Source: Bacteroidales bacterium UBA1180 (GTDB lineage Bacteria; Bacteroidota; Bacteroidia; Bacteroidales; Paludibacteraceae). From it: 57,093 nt of DNA. How positions within the stretch are numbered: position 1 is the stretch's first letter; the number at the start of each line of letters is the position of its first letter. Shown here piece by piece: positions 35,153-42,675 of this stretch. The notes under the pieces were generated by a model. It made no database searches and was not told where the DNA came from. It saw only the letters and a list, made by a program, of their open reading frames with translations. The stretch is from contig DBYS01000018.1 in NCBI GenBank assembly GCA_002310195.1, forward strand, positions 1-57,093, written 5' to 3'. Both the position numbers and the translations under genes were made by a program.

Positions 35153-35251
35153 ATGAATAATCTCATTTACAGCCCCCTTGACAGGAAGCCTTTACCGGAA
35201 GTAGCTGATCTGGCGCAGCCCCCAAGACCTCTATCCCGAATATTGTTTTGA
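35153..35251 (+). CDS. Small ORF (32 aa) with its own promoter and ribosome-binding site
   Basis: The ORF starts with ATG 10 nt after AAAGGAG, a good Shine-Dalgarno sequence, about 17 nt downstream of the predicted transcription start. The product starts MNNLIYSPLDRKPLPEVADL and is Pro/Leu rich. It ends 21 nt before the membrane-protein gene. It could be a leader peptide, a small protein of the island or the truncated head of a lost gene; no homologue is recognised. The signals around it are better than for most genes in the window. Confidence 0.5.
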   Translation: MNNLIYSPLDRKPLPEVADLAQPPRPLSRILF

Positions 35252-35272
35252 TTAAGAGTTGCAGAATATATT

Positions 35273-36109
35273 ATGAGACAAAATTTTAGAGCAAGAAATA
35301 AGGCAATTGGGCGACTAATGTGCCAGAATGCGAAGAAGGAAAGAATAGTACTTAGAATAGGTGCTATTTCTCTCATATATGCACTAGCATCAAATCTGCT
35401 CAAGCAAGACTCGCTTTTGCCTTTTTCAAACAACGTTCTTTATGCACTATCTTCTCTAGATGAAACTTTTAGAAACTGCTGCTATGGATTAGTCGCCGGT
35501 ATAGCATTTTATTTGTCGAACGATTTTTACAAGAACGCATATCAAAAGGTTGATATATACAATGATATGTATCCTAATTTATATAGGTTGTGGTTAAAAA
35601 CATATCAATTAATTCTTGCTATCAATAATCATAAATTAGACCGATCGCTTAGTAATGATGAACTGCATTCTTCAATCATCACCAACCTATGCAGGCAGCA
35701 TGATAAAGAAGAAGATGGAGAAGAAGATAATGTTGGAGAAGAAGATAATGTTGTTCGCAAAACTACTCAGGAAATATTAGCAAACGATTTGCATTTGTTA
35801 TATGTAATGTGGTTAGATATTTTTAAAGACAAAAAGAAATTTTTGGAGACGTATGGTCATGTGATTGAAAGGGAAGAGTATTCTAAGTTTAACGATAAGG
35901 AATTGGATATTATGGTAGAACGGTTAAAAGGTTATATACCTGAAGATGAGCAAATAAGACATGGTATGTATATCACAATAAGGGATTATGACATCCAACG
36001 TGCTATCCATCTTATTTTAACATTCAAAACAGATTTAGCCTTGATGGTCAATAAATATGCTATAAATTATTACGATAACCAAAGAGGCATTAGAAAAGAT
36101 GCTTTTTAA
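35273..36109 (+). CDS. Hypothetical membrane protein of the accessory island
   Basis: A 278-aa protein with two likely membrane helices near the N-terminus (about 25-43 and 68-85) and a long charged cytoplasmic part. A short acidic stretch around residues 146-161 comes from a perfect 18-bp tandem duplication. Codon use is strongly A+T biased compared with the flanking core genes. No family is recognised. Two N-terminal helices with a soluble domain is a common layout of effector-type membrane proteins in defence modules, but nothing here proves such a role. Confidence 0.65.
   Translation: MRQNFRARNKAIGRLMCQNAKKERIVLRIGAISLIYALASNLLKQDSLLPFSNNVLYALSSLDETFRNCCYGLVAGIAFYLSNDFYKNAYQKVDIYNDMYPNLYRLWLKTYQLILAINNHKLDRSLSNDELHSSIITNLCRQHDKEEDGEEDNVGEEDNVVRKTTQEILANDLHLLYVMWLDIFKDKKKFLETYGHVIEREEYSKFNDKELDIMVERLKGYIPEDEQIRHGMYITIRDYDIQRAIHLILTFKTDLALMVNKYAINYYDNQRGIRKDAF
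35717..35752 (+). repeat. Perfect 18-bp tandem duplication in the membrane-protein gene
   Basis: GGAGAAGAAGATAATGTT occurs twice without a gap (35717-35734, 35735-35752) and duplicates Gly-Glu-Glu-Asp-Asn-Val in frame. Identity of the copies indicates a recent slip. Confidence 0.9.
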
Positions 36110-36171
36110 TGTGTGTGCATTTATTTCGCGCCAAACGAATGAATATACAAACAAATTAAATCAATACAGTT

Positions 36172-36750
36172 ATGAAAAAGTTATTATCATTAACATTACT
36201 AACACTTGCAATTATTTCATGCAACACGCCTAAGGATTCTTATCAATTCCTTGACGAAGAACACAAATCTTTTTATATAAATGGTGTGTCGGCTATTGAG
36301 GGCTATAACGCTGTCGTAAAGAGCCTTGAAGAAATCGGATTTCAAATGGGTGAAGTTAATGAAGTGGATTTATCCGTTTTTAATAAAGGTGTCACTTATT
36401 ATGCAGTGCTGAGAAGTACACGTCCATTTACTCGGCATGAATATAATCAATTGACAAATGGATTGTTCATAAATTTACCATCTGGAGATGCTATTTATGA
36501 AGAAGTGAATAGTAATGGTTGTGGGGTCTATCTATCATGGTATAAAAGTGGTATGATAGAAAAAGTTACTATCCAAGCAAGTCGAACAGAAATAGAGGAA
36601 GATGCTATTGAAATTAATAAGAGATTGGTGAATATCTTCCCTTATTCTAAAGTTAGCAATTCAAGAATGGGCTACTTGACTTACTATAATGATTATGGAG
36701 TTGAAGTCTACTATACAAATGATTATTTCTTGAGCATAGAAAAAAAATAG
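36172..36750 (+). CDS. Hypothetical lipoprotein of the accessory island
   Basis: A 192-aa protein with a lipoprotein signal (MKKLLSLTLLTLAIISC, lipobox Cys 17). The mature part mixes alpha and beta segments (GYNAVVKSLEEIGFQMG; RTEIEEDAIEINKRLVNIFP), ending in Tyr-rich strands. No family is recognised. A+T-rich like its neighbours. Its position before the nuclease gene may be accidental. Confidence 0.65.
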   Translation: MKKLLSLTLLTLAIISCNTPKDSYQFLDEEHKSFYINGVSAIEGYNAVVKSLEEIGFQMGEVNEVDLSVFNKGVTYYAVLRSTRPFTRHEYNQLTNGLFINLPSGDAIYEEVNSNGCGVYLSWYKSGMIEKVTIQASRTEIEEDAIEINKRLVNIFPYSKVSNSRMGYLTYYNDYGVEVYYTNDYFLSIEKK

Positions 36751-36801
36751 GTGACTCGCCAATATCTATACTGAGGACATGTCTATGTGTCCTTTGAAGT
36801 C

Positions 36802-38916
36802 ATGACCAACGAAGAATTCATACAAAAGGCAAAAGCCGTTCATGGGGATAAGTATGATTATTCCAAGGTGGAGTATGTAAATAGCAAAACAAAAGTTTGC
36901 ATTGTATGTCCTAAACACGGAGAGTTCTGGCAGGTGCCTAATTCCCATTTGCGTGGAATAGGTTGTTCAAAGTGTGGTAAGGAACGTATGGCGAAATCAA
37001 TGACAAACACCAGGGATGATTTCATTAAAAAGGCCATACAAGTTCATGGAGAAAAATACGATTATTCAAAAGTACAATATTCTACTTCTAATACTAAAGT
37101 CTGCATAATTTGCAAAGAGCACGGAGAATTCTGGCAGCGCCCATACGCTCACATTCAAGGTGCGGGCTGTCCGCAATGTGGCATATTAAAAATTAAAAAG
37201 AAACTCTCATACTCATTTAACGACTTTTTGTCTTTGGCAAAACAAGTCCATAGGGATAAGTATGATTATTCACAAGCAAAATATATTAACTATAATACAA
37301 AAATTTGCATAGTATGCCCGAAGCATGGTGAATTTTGGCAGAAACCAGCTGATCATATACAGGGACAAGGGTGTCCACAATGTGGAGGAAATGTCAAGTC
37401 AACTTTAGAAGGTTTTATTGAAAAGGCAAGGCAAATTCATGGAGACAAGTATGACTATTCAAAAGTTGTCTATATAAATAATAAGACCAAGGTTTGTTTG
37501 ATTTGTCCGGAGCATGGCGAGTTTTGGCAAATTCCAAATTCTCATTTAAGAGGTGGCGGTTGTCCTATTTGTGCCCAACAAGAGAGAATCCGAGGTACAA
37601 AAGATACTTTGCAAGATTTCATAATCAAAGCAAAACAAGTCCATGGAGATAAATACGATTATTCAAAAGTACATTACGTTAATAGTGGAACAGAAGTTTG
37701 TATTATCTGTCCTGAACATGGTAAGTTTTGGCAGAAGCCTGTAAACCACATCCAAGGAAGTGGATGCTTAAAATGTGGTGGCCGATTCATCCTTGATGAA
37801 GAGTCGTTTTATGAAGGTGCTCGTACATTTCATGGGGATAAATACGATTATAGTAAAGTCGTTTTTCGTGGCTCTGCGCATAAAGTATGTATTATATGCC
37901 CAAAACACGGGAAGTTCTGGCAATTACCTGCTACCCACGCTCATTTAGGGAAAGGATGCCCAAAATGTAGTTTTGAAGATAGAGTTGAGGGACGCAAGAT
38001 ACCATCTGAAAATGTTCTTCAGGAAGCCAGGAAATATACGTACCTTAAAGATTTTGTAAAAGGTAAACCATCGCTATATAGCATAGCTCTTTCGCGAAAA
38101 TTAGATCTTAGTTTTTTACAAAGGGAGCGTCATTCGGATTATACCTATGAAGAAGTAATGGCAATTGCTAGGTCTTGTAGATACGCAAGCGAATTTGAAC
38201 GTAAGCATGGAGGTGCTTACAATCGAGCAAAAGTCATGGGATGGTATAATGATATCACATGGTTTGAAATTCCAGAACAATATAAAGGTGACTTAGGAGT
38301 GAATAATCATGTTGTATACGCATACGAGGATGTAGGGGCACATGTGGTATACGTAGGATTGACAAACAATTTAGTAAGGAGACATAGAGAGCACTCACAC
38401 CCGCATAAACATAAGAAGAATAGTCCAGTATATGAATATTTTGTGTCAAAAGGTGTTGAAGTACCAGAACCAAAAATATTGACAGAAAATTTGACCCCGT
38501 TAGAAAGCAGAGAGATTGAAGATAACTGGTTACAGCGATACAAAGAAGAAGGCTGGAATATGATCAATACTGCCAAAACAGGTCGTGTTTCGGGTTCTAT
38601 AGGTTCTTATACAAGGATATGGACGATAGAGGCTATAAGAGCAGAAGCTGCAAAATATAAAACAAGAAAAGAATTCTCGGATGGTTCACCATCGGCATAT
38701 TCGACTGCATATACTAAAGGTATTTTGGACGATTTAGGCTTAATTGATGAGCATCCATCTAAACGACCTGTTCGGAATATTGAAACAGGGGAAGTTTTTC
38801 CTTCTCTTTTGGCTGCGGGAAAGAAATATGGCGTAAGTCCAGATTACATTAGTTGGGCTGCGCAGGGTAAGAGAGAGTCATATGCCGGCTACCATTGGGA
38901 GTTCGTAAAAAAATAA
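36802..38916 (+). CDS. Six zinc-ribbon (DUF723-like) repeats fused to a GIY-YIG nuclease
   Basis: 704 aa from ATG 36802 (a GTG 15 nt upstream is possible). Six modules of about 55 residues fill residues 3-389. Each has the pattern F..KA..VHG-KYDYSKV.Y...TKVCI.C..HGEFWQ.P..H..G.GC..C, with likely Zn ligands Cys, His, Cys, Cys. Two helical repeats (about 400-490; EARKYTYLKDF, ARSCRYASEF) of the kind seen in homing endonucleases follow. A GIY-YIG domain (about 503-596) has VVYAY and VYVGLTNNLVRR and a probable catalytic Glu in REIEDNWLQRY before GWNMIN. A third helical repeat (about 610-645) and a NUMOD1-like DNA-binding end (ETGEVFPSLLAAGKKYGVS) close the protein. It is likely a DNA endonuclease; mobile or defence role is inference. 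Confidence 0.82.
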   Translation: MTNEEFIQKAKAVHGDKYDYSKVEYVNSKTKVCIVCPKHGEFWQVPNSHLRGIGCSKCGKERMAKSMTNTRDDFIKKAIQVHGEKYDYSKVQYSTSNTKVCIICKEHGEFWQRPYAHIQGAGCPQCGILKIKKKLSYSFNDFLSLAKQVHRDKYDYSQAKYINYNTKICIVCPKHGEFWQKPADHIQGQGCPQCGGNVKSTLEGFIEKARQIHGDKYDYSKVVYINNKTKVCLICPEHGEFWQIPNSHLRGGGCPICAQQERIRGTKDTLQDFIIKAKQVHGDKYDYSKVHYVNSGTEVCIICPEHGKFWQKPVNHIQGSGCLKCGGRFILDEESFYEGARTFHGDKYDYSKVVFRGSAHKVCIICPKHGKFWQLPATHAHLGKGCPKCSFEDRVEGRKIPSENVLQEARKYTYLKDFVKGKPSLYSIALSRKLDLSFLQRERHSDYTYEEVMAIARSCRYASEFERKHGGAYNRAKVMGWYNDITWFEIPEQYKGDLGVNNHVVYAYEDVGAHVVYVGLTNNLVRRHREHSHPHKHKKNSPVYEYFVSKGVEVPEPKILTENLTPLESREIEDNWLQRYKEEGWNMINTAKTGRVSGSIGSYTRIWTIEAIRAEAAKYKTRKEFSDGSPSAYSTAYTKGILDDLGLIDEHPSKRPVRNIETGEVFPSLLAAGKKYGVSPDYISWAAQGKRESYAGYHWEFVKK

Positions 38917-38944
38917 ACAAATTCACACAACATAGTACGTGTAT

Positions 38945-39883
38945 ATGCCTTTATACAAATTTGCTTTCCCTATATATAACGCAGTTTTTGCTGAAAAGAA
39001 TTTATCTTTTCAAGTCGGGGATGTTTCTTTCATAAAGAAATCCGATTTGGCTAAAGAGTCGTTTTTTATCAAAGAAGACAAATTTCACTTGAGCGAGAAT
39101 CATATTTTTGCTGTCGTTAATGTGTGTGGGAATGAGTCTTACGCAAAGAATCGTGCGTATGACAAGTGCTGTTTTGCAACAGACATATTCAAGATTTGTT
39201 CAGACCTATATCATAACAACTTCTTCAATCCCAAGAAATGGCAATTTGACATTGACAATGGTTTTGTCATTCAAGGAAACTCTTATTTCTTTTACAAGGA
39301 ATTAGATTCAAGTAGTCAAGAAATCTACCATACAAGTTTCCACGCTGACAGATACAACACTTCTATTGATCTTGTTGTATTAGAAAGTGTTTCTAAATGG
39401 AATATCAAGGATTTCGAATATTTGTATGATAAAGTCTATTCAAATGACGCAAAAAGCATTCATAAGGTGCTTAAAAGAGCATGCCATGTATATAGTCAGT
39501 CGTTCTCTATAAACAATCTATATGAAAGAGTTGTCTTATTGTGTACTGTTCTTGATACATTAGCTACAAATGAGCGGGTTGGAAAAGTCCCACAGCTAAA
39601 AAAGAATGTGCCTGTTTTGGTATTGAAGTACGACAGATTGAGCGAACGATTAAAAGAATTTATTGCACGCATTTATGACATCCGCAGCGCCTATATTCAC
39701 AATGCTGAGGAATTAGATGTCTCAGAAAATGATGTGGATAAACTTGAAAAGATAGTTTATAGAGTTATTATACAAATGATTCGCAATTCTTCTAAATATA
39801 AAAGTACGGAAGAAATATGTGTGGCTATAGATAAAGATAGGTTCGAATCAATTACACATAATTTACCAGACATCTACATATAA
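38945..39883 (+). CDS. HEPN-domain-like protein (R-x4-H)
   Basis: A 312-aa soluble, A+T-rich protein starting at ATG 38945 (a GTG two codons upstream is also possible). The N-terminal 150 residues are beta-rich and unassigned. The C-terminal helical part (about 190-280: LYERVVLLCTVLDTLATNE ... DIRSAYIHNAEELDVSEN) resembles Apea-type HEPN domains and carries R247-x4-H252, the ribonuclease motif of that superfamily. Apea-HEPN proteins are common in phage-defence loci. It lies 28 nt downstream of the GIY-YIG gene, so co-expression is likely. Confidence 0.62.
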   Translation: MPLYKFAFPIYNAVFAEKNLSFQVGDVSFIKKSDLAKESFFIKEDKFHLSENHIFAVVNVCGNESYAKNRAYDKCCFATDIFKICSDLYHNNFFNPKKWQFDIDNGFVIQGNSYFFYKELDSSSQEIYHTSFHADRYNTSIDLVVLESVSKWNIKDFEYLYDKVYSNDAKSIHKVLKRACHVYSQSFSINNLYERVVLLCTVLDTLATNERVGKVPQLKKNVPVLVLKYDRLSERLKEFIARIYDIRSAYIHNAEELDVSENDVDKLEKIVYRVIIQMIRNSSKYKSTEEICVAIDKDRFESITHNLPDIYI

Positions 39884-39897
39884 ACAACAGTCAAAAT

Positions 39898-40926
39898 ATG
39901 GCAAACAGAAATTGGCATTGGCAAGAACGAGGAACGGCGTGGAAAGGCGTCGGCATATACCATGTCACGTTAACCGTGCCAAGCCGTGAGCCGTTATTAG
40001 GAAAACTCGTTATCCCCGATAATGACCCCAAGCAAGCGAGAGTGGAGAGAACTGAGATGGGAAATGCATTAGTGGACAAGTTACTAAACCACCCTTCATA
40101 CTATCCGGAGGTTCGCATTTTGCAGTTTTGCCTAATGCCTGATCATCTGCATGCTATTTTGCATGTTACGCGTCCGATGGATAAAACATTTAATACGGTT
40201 GTTCGCAGCTTATGGCAAGGAGCGAAGAAGTTAGGTCGGGCGTATTCATTATCAATTCATTACTCTTCGTCAATTAGTCCCGAATCCGATTCGGGGTTAA
40301 CAAACGAAGATGACAAGACACCATTTCCAATCTTTACGGAGCGTCCATTTATCCGCCCGTTGTCGCGACGAGGGCAGTTACAGACGATGATTCGCTATGT
40401 TCAGATGAACCCTCAGCGCCTTGCTACCAAGCGGCTGATGCCGGAGTATTTCCGAGTACAGGAGGGGATAGAGATCGCCGGGCGTATGTACTGCGGTGTT
40501 GGCAATGCGGAATTGTTGCAAAGAGCGGAATATATGCCCGTTCATGTGCGCCGTGCGATGGTAGAGGAAGCAGAGCATGGAGATAATAAGCGGCTGCGCG
40601 ATTATATGAACGGCTGCGTGATCGCGGCAAGGAACGGGGCAGTAATGGTGTCGCCGTTCATCTCGCCGAATGAGAAAGAAGTGATGGAGGTGTTACTCAA
40701 AGAAGGCTTGACTTTCATCTATATAGCCGATAACGGATTTCGGGATTATTACAAACCGCAAGACAGCCTGTTTGACGCAGTAGCGAAAAAGCAGGTACTC
40801 ATTCTAAGCCCGTGGGACTATGACCCGCACAAAAAACATGTCAGCCGCGCTGAATGCGTTGAGATGAATAAAATGGCTGAAGAAATATGCGGAACTGCTA
40901 CAGTGGCAACCTCTCCAGTGCCTTAA
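39898..40926 (+). CDS. RAYT/Y1-family transposase-like protein
   Basis: 342 aa. The Y1 (HUH) domain occupies about 1-185: the HUH motif is H83-L-H85 in LMPDHLHAIL, and the nucleophile is probably Y167 in RYVQMNPQRLA. Such proteins nick single-stranded DNA at REP-like palindromes. A Ser/Asp-rich linker (about 121-142) between the two motifs is encoded by a 45-bp inverted repeat. The C-terminal 150 residues (about 190-342) form an extra domain typical of Bacteroidales members. The 3' end overlaps mutY on the other strand by 29 bp. Confidence 0.88.
   Translation: MANRNWHWQERGTAWKGVGIYHVTLTVPSREPLLGKLVIPDNDPKQARVERTEMGNALVDKLLNHPSYYPEVRILQFCLMPDHLHAILHVTRPMDKTFNTVVRSLWQGAKKLGRAYSLSIHYSSSISPESDSGLTNEDDKTPFPIFTERPFIRPLSRRGQLQTMIRYVQMNPQRLATKRLMPEYFRVQEGIEIAGRMYCGVGNAELLQRAEYMPVHVRRAMVEEAEHGDNKRLRDYMNGCVIAARNGAVMVSPFISPNEKEVMEVLLKEGLTFIYIADNGFRDYYKPQDSLFDAVAKKQVLILSPWDYDPHKKHVSRAECVEMNKMAEEICGTATVATSPVP
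40265..40309. repeat. 45-bp inverted repeat inside the transposase gene
   Basis: Centred on 40287. Inner arms CCCGAATC / GATTCGGG are perfect (40279-40286, 40288-40295), outer arms CTTCGT / ACGAAG are perfect (40265-40270, 40304-40309), and 17 of 22 positions match overall, with two more G-T pairs. It encodes the linker between the catalytic motifs. Confidence 0.75.
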
Positions 40927-41971
40927 GTGTGAGGCGTGAAAGGGCATAGTTGTCCAGATCGGTCCATGAGACAGCGATTGTGTCGGGCACGGCGGGAAGA
41001 TTGTCAACCGGCACAATGAAGAACCGCGCATGCAGGCGCTGGTGGCTGAGGATATGGGTGAGAGGCGGCAGGGAATTAATTTTTGATTTTTGATTTTTCG
41101 CCGTGCCGGCTATTTTTGATTTTTGATATTCCTGCCAGGCGGACTCGGTGGGATGTTCGATCAGAGGGAACTCGTAGAGATGCTGCCAGATATCCTTGTC
41201 GCGGCGCTGATGAATGAGGGTTTTGCGCTCAGGCGTGATATACACTGTATATGAGAACCAGCGGTCACGGAGCTTGGGACGGGGCTTGCGTACAGGCAGC
41301 AGATCGACTGTGCCGGCAGCGTGTGCGCGGCAGTAGAAACGGATAGGACAAGCCTCGCAATCGGGTGCAGATGGCAAGCAATGCAAAGCACCGAACTCCA
41401 TGATAGCCGAGTTGAACAGGCGCGGATGGTCGCGATCCAGCAGCTGTTCTGCCAGATGGTGGAAATACTTCTTGCCGGCCGAGGTATCGAACGGCAGATC
41501 GCAGTCGAACAAGCGCGCGAGCACACGATAGACATTGCCGTCAAGTGCGGGATAAGGTGCATCGAAAGCAAACGATGCGATGGCACCGGCCGTATAATCA
41601 CCAACGCCCGGCAGAGCACGGAGGGCTTCAAAAGTGGCAGGGAAACGGGCATGATTATCAGCCGCGTCCGGCTGATACACTATCATCTTGGCGGCCTTGT
41701 GGAGATTGCGTGCACGGGAGTAGTAGCCGAGGCCCTGCCAGAGACGAAGCACCTCATCCTCATCGGCGGCAGCGAGCAGATCGACTGTCGGGAAGGTTTG
41801 AACGAAGCGATGGTAGTAATCCATACCCTGAGCGACACGCGTCTGCTGAAGGATGACCTCGGACAGCCAAATATAGTACGGATCAGTGGTCTCCCGCCAA
41901 GGCAGTACACGGTGGCTAACTGCGTACCAATCATAGAGTAAGCGATAGAAATCCTGACTGAAAAATGACAT
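40898..41971 (-). CDS. mutY: A/G-specific adenine glycosylase
   Basis: A 357-aa base-excision repair enzyme that removes adenine opposite 8-oxoguanine. Catalytic E38 (LSEVILQQT) and D144 (LDGNVYRV) are present, with an HhH motif at LPGVGDYTAGA and the 4Fe-4S cysteines C198, C205, C208 and C214. The C-terminal NUDIX-like domain follows. Residues 282-299 contain a Lys/Gln/Ser-rich insert with QKSKI twice, encoded by A+T-rich direct repeats. The 3' end overlaps the convergent transposase gene. Confidence 0.95.
   Translation of the reverse strand: MSFFSQDFYRLLYDWYAVSHRVLPWRETTDPYYIWLSEVILQQTRVAQGMDYYHRFVQTFPTVDLLAAADEDEVLRLWQGLGYYSRARNLHKAAKMIVYQPDAADNHARFPATFEALRALPGVGDYTAGAIASFAFDAPYPALDGNVYRVLARLFDCDLPFDTSAGKKYFHHLAEQLLDRDHPRLFNSAIMEFGALHCLPSAPDCEACPIRFYCRAHAAGTVDLLPVRKPRPKLRDRWFSYTVYITPERKTLIHQRRDKDIWQHLYEFPLIEHPTESAWQEYQKSKIAGTAKNQKSKINSLPPLTHILSHQRLHARFFIVPVDNLPAVPDTIAVSWTDLDNYALSRLTLKALERLPL
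41080..41127 (-). repeat. Low-complexity insert within mutY
   Basis: CAAAAATCAAAAAT occurs twice (minus strand) around the GC-rich core AGCCGGCACGGCG, in frame. A 19-nt piece is identical to the leader repeat before fabD (48438-48457). Confidence 0.7.
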
Positions 41972-42000
41972 ATTTTGGCTGATTTTGTAAAATAATGGTG

Positions 42001-42030
42001 CAAAGTTACATAAAAAATATGAAAAAACGA
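42001..42030 (-). promoter_or_regulatory. Possible promoter of mutY
   Basis: TAACTTTG on the minus strand (42008-42001), about 30 nt before the start codon. The -33 element is weak (TTCG). Confidence 0.5.
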
Positions 42031-42048
42031 ATTTTTTTCGTCATTTTC

Positions 42049-42079
42049 TTTTGAATATCAAATATTTTTTGTAACTTTG
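42049..42079 (+). promoter_or_regulatory. Promoter of the HU gene
   Basis: TTTTG (42049-42053), 18 nt, TAACTTTG (42072-42079), leaving a leader of about 73 nt. Confidence 0.7.
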
Positions 42080-42158
42080 CAATCCATTTCGCGCTTTTTG
42101 GGTGCGGAAGCGACAAAATAAGTCAAAAAATGTAAAACTAAATAAATCTAAAACAATT

Positions 42159-42434
42159 ATGACAAAAGCTGATTTAGTAAGACAAGTGGCTCGCGAGACA
42201 GGGTATGACAAAGCCACGATTCTGAATGTGCTTGAGGCAACTATGGAAGGTATCAAGAAGAATGTTGCTGCCGGTGAGAATGTTTATGTTCGTGGTTTCG
42301 GAAGTTTCATCACGAAAGTACGTGCCGAGAAGGTAGCACGTAACATTACGAAGAATACCTCGATAGTCGTTCCCGAGCACAAGATTCCCGCATTCAAGCC
42401 CGCTCACGAGTTCGTAGATCAAGTACGGAAGTAA
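42159..42434 (+). CDS. HU-family DNA-binding protein
   Basis: A 91-aa nucleoid protein that bends and compacts DNA as a dimer. I chose ATG 42159 (MTKADLVRQVARETGY), the normal HU start; the frame is open upstream but that part is Lys/Asn-rich leader. The beta-arm region GENVYVRGFGSFITKVR and the usual C-terminus (IPAFKPAHEFVDQVRK) are present. It is followed by a tiny basic ribosome-type protein and rng. Confidence 0.94.
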   Translation: MTKADLVRQVARETGYDKATILNVLEATMEGIKKNVAAGENVYVRGFGSFITKVRAEKVARNITKNTSIVVPEHKIPAFKPAHEFVDQVRK

Positions 42435-42464
42435 TAGAAACAAACAATTAAATAACTAACTATT

Positions 42465-42554
42465 ATGCCAAACGGAAAGAAGCATAAGAGACACAAGATG
42501 TCCACGCACAAACGTAAAAAACGTTTGCGTAAGAATCGTCATAAGCATAAGTAA
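42465..42554 (+). CDS. Very small basic protein, AURKAIP1/COX24 (mS38-like) type
   Basis: 29 aa, made almost only of Lys, Arg and His (MPNGKKHKRHKMSTHKRKKR at the start). The spacing KHKRHK-x(5-6)-KRKKRLRKNRHK is the signature of the short COX24/mS38-like proteins found across Bacteroidota, which are thought to bind the small ribosomal subunit. It lies 30 nt after HU and 121 nt before rng, so it fits a translation/RNA gene cluster. The family is recognised from its pattern; the ribosomal role in this organism is inferred. Confidence 0.8.
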   Translation: MPNGKKHKRHKMSTHKRKKRLRKNRHKHK

Positions 42555-42577
42555 ATGGCGATGAGCTTTGCAAGTTA

Positions 42578-42647
42578 ATGCCCTGCTTCAGCGGAAGCAG
42601 GGCATTGCAAGGTAAAACGGGGAATGTCTCCCCGAGGGAATAATCCC
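42578..42647 (+). promoter_or_regulatory. Array of three hairpins in the rng leader
   Basis: Stem 1: ATGCCCTGCTTC / GAAGCAGGGCAT, loop AGCG (42578-42605), extendable with TTGC / GCAA. Stem 2: CGGGGA / TCCCCG, loop ATGTC (42618-42634). Stem 3: GGGA / TCCC, loop ATAA (42636-42647). There is no T-run after stem 1, so this is not a normal terminator. The array ends 28 nt before the rng start and may control its translation or decay. Confidence 0.7.
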
Positions 42648-42675
42648 GCAAAACAATATTTGATGTACTGTAATC

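Larger units (their letters stand above)
33540..40926. mobile_element. Accessory island between ettA and mutY
   Basis: Genes here are not part of the core set, and 35270-39890 in particular is clearly richer in A+T than the regions on both sides. Contents are two lipoproteins, an ettA relic, direct and tandem repeats, a phage-like small protein, a membrane protein, a zinc-ribbon/GIY-YIG protein, a HEPN-like protein and a RAYT transposase. No integrase or tRNA attachment site is present. The left edge is marked by the duplicated ettA tail; the right edge is the 29-bp overlap of the transposase gene with mutY. The element type is not resolved. Confidence 0.55.

Noticed and set aside
42102..42158. 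19-residue N-terminal extension of HU
   Set aside because: It would begin with GTG in the leader and is Lys/Asn-rich low-complexity sequence; HU proteins begin at the internal MTKADL.
42578..42605. Intrinsic terminator between the 29-aa gene and rng
   Set aside because: The stem is strong but lacks a following T-run, and rng has no other obvious promoter; a leader structure is more likely.
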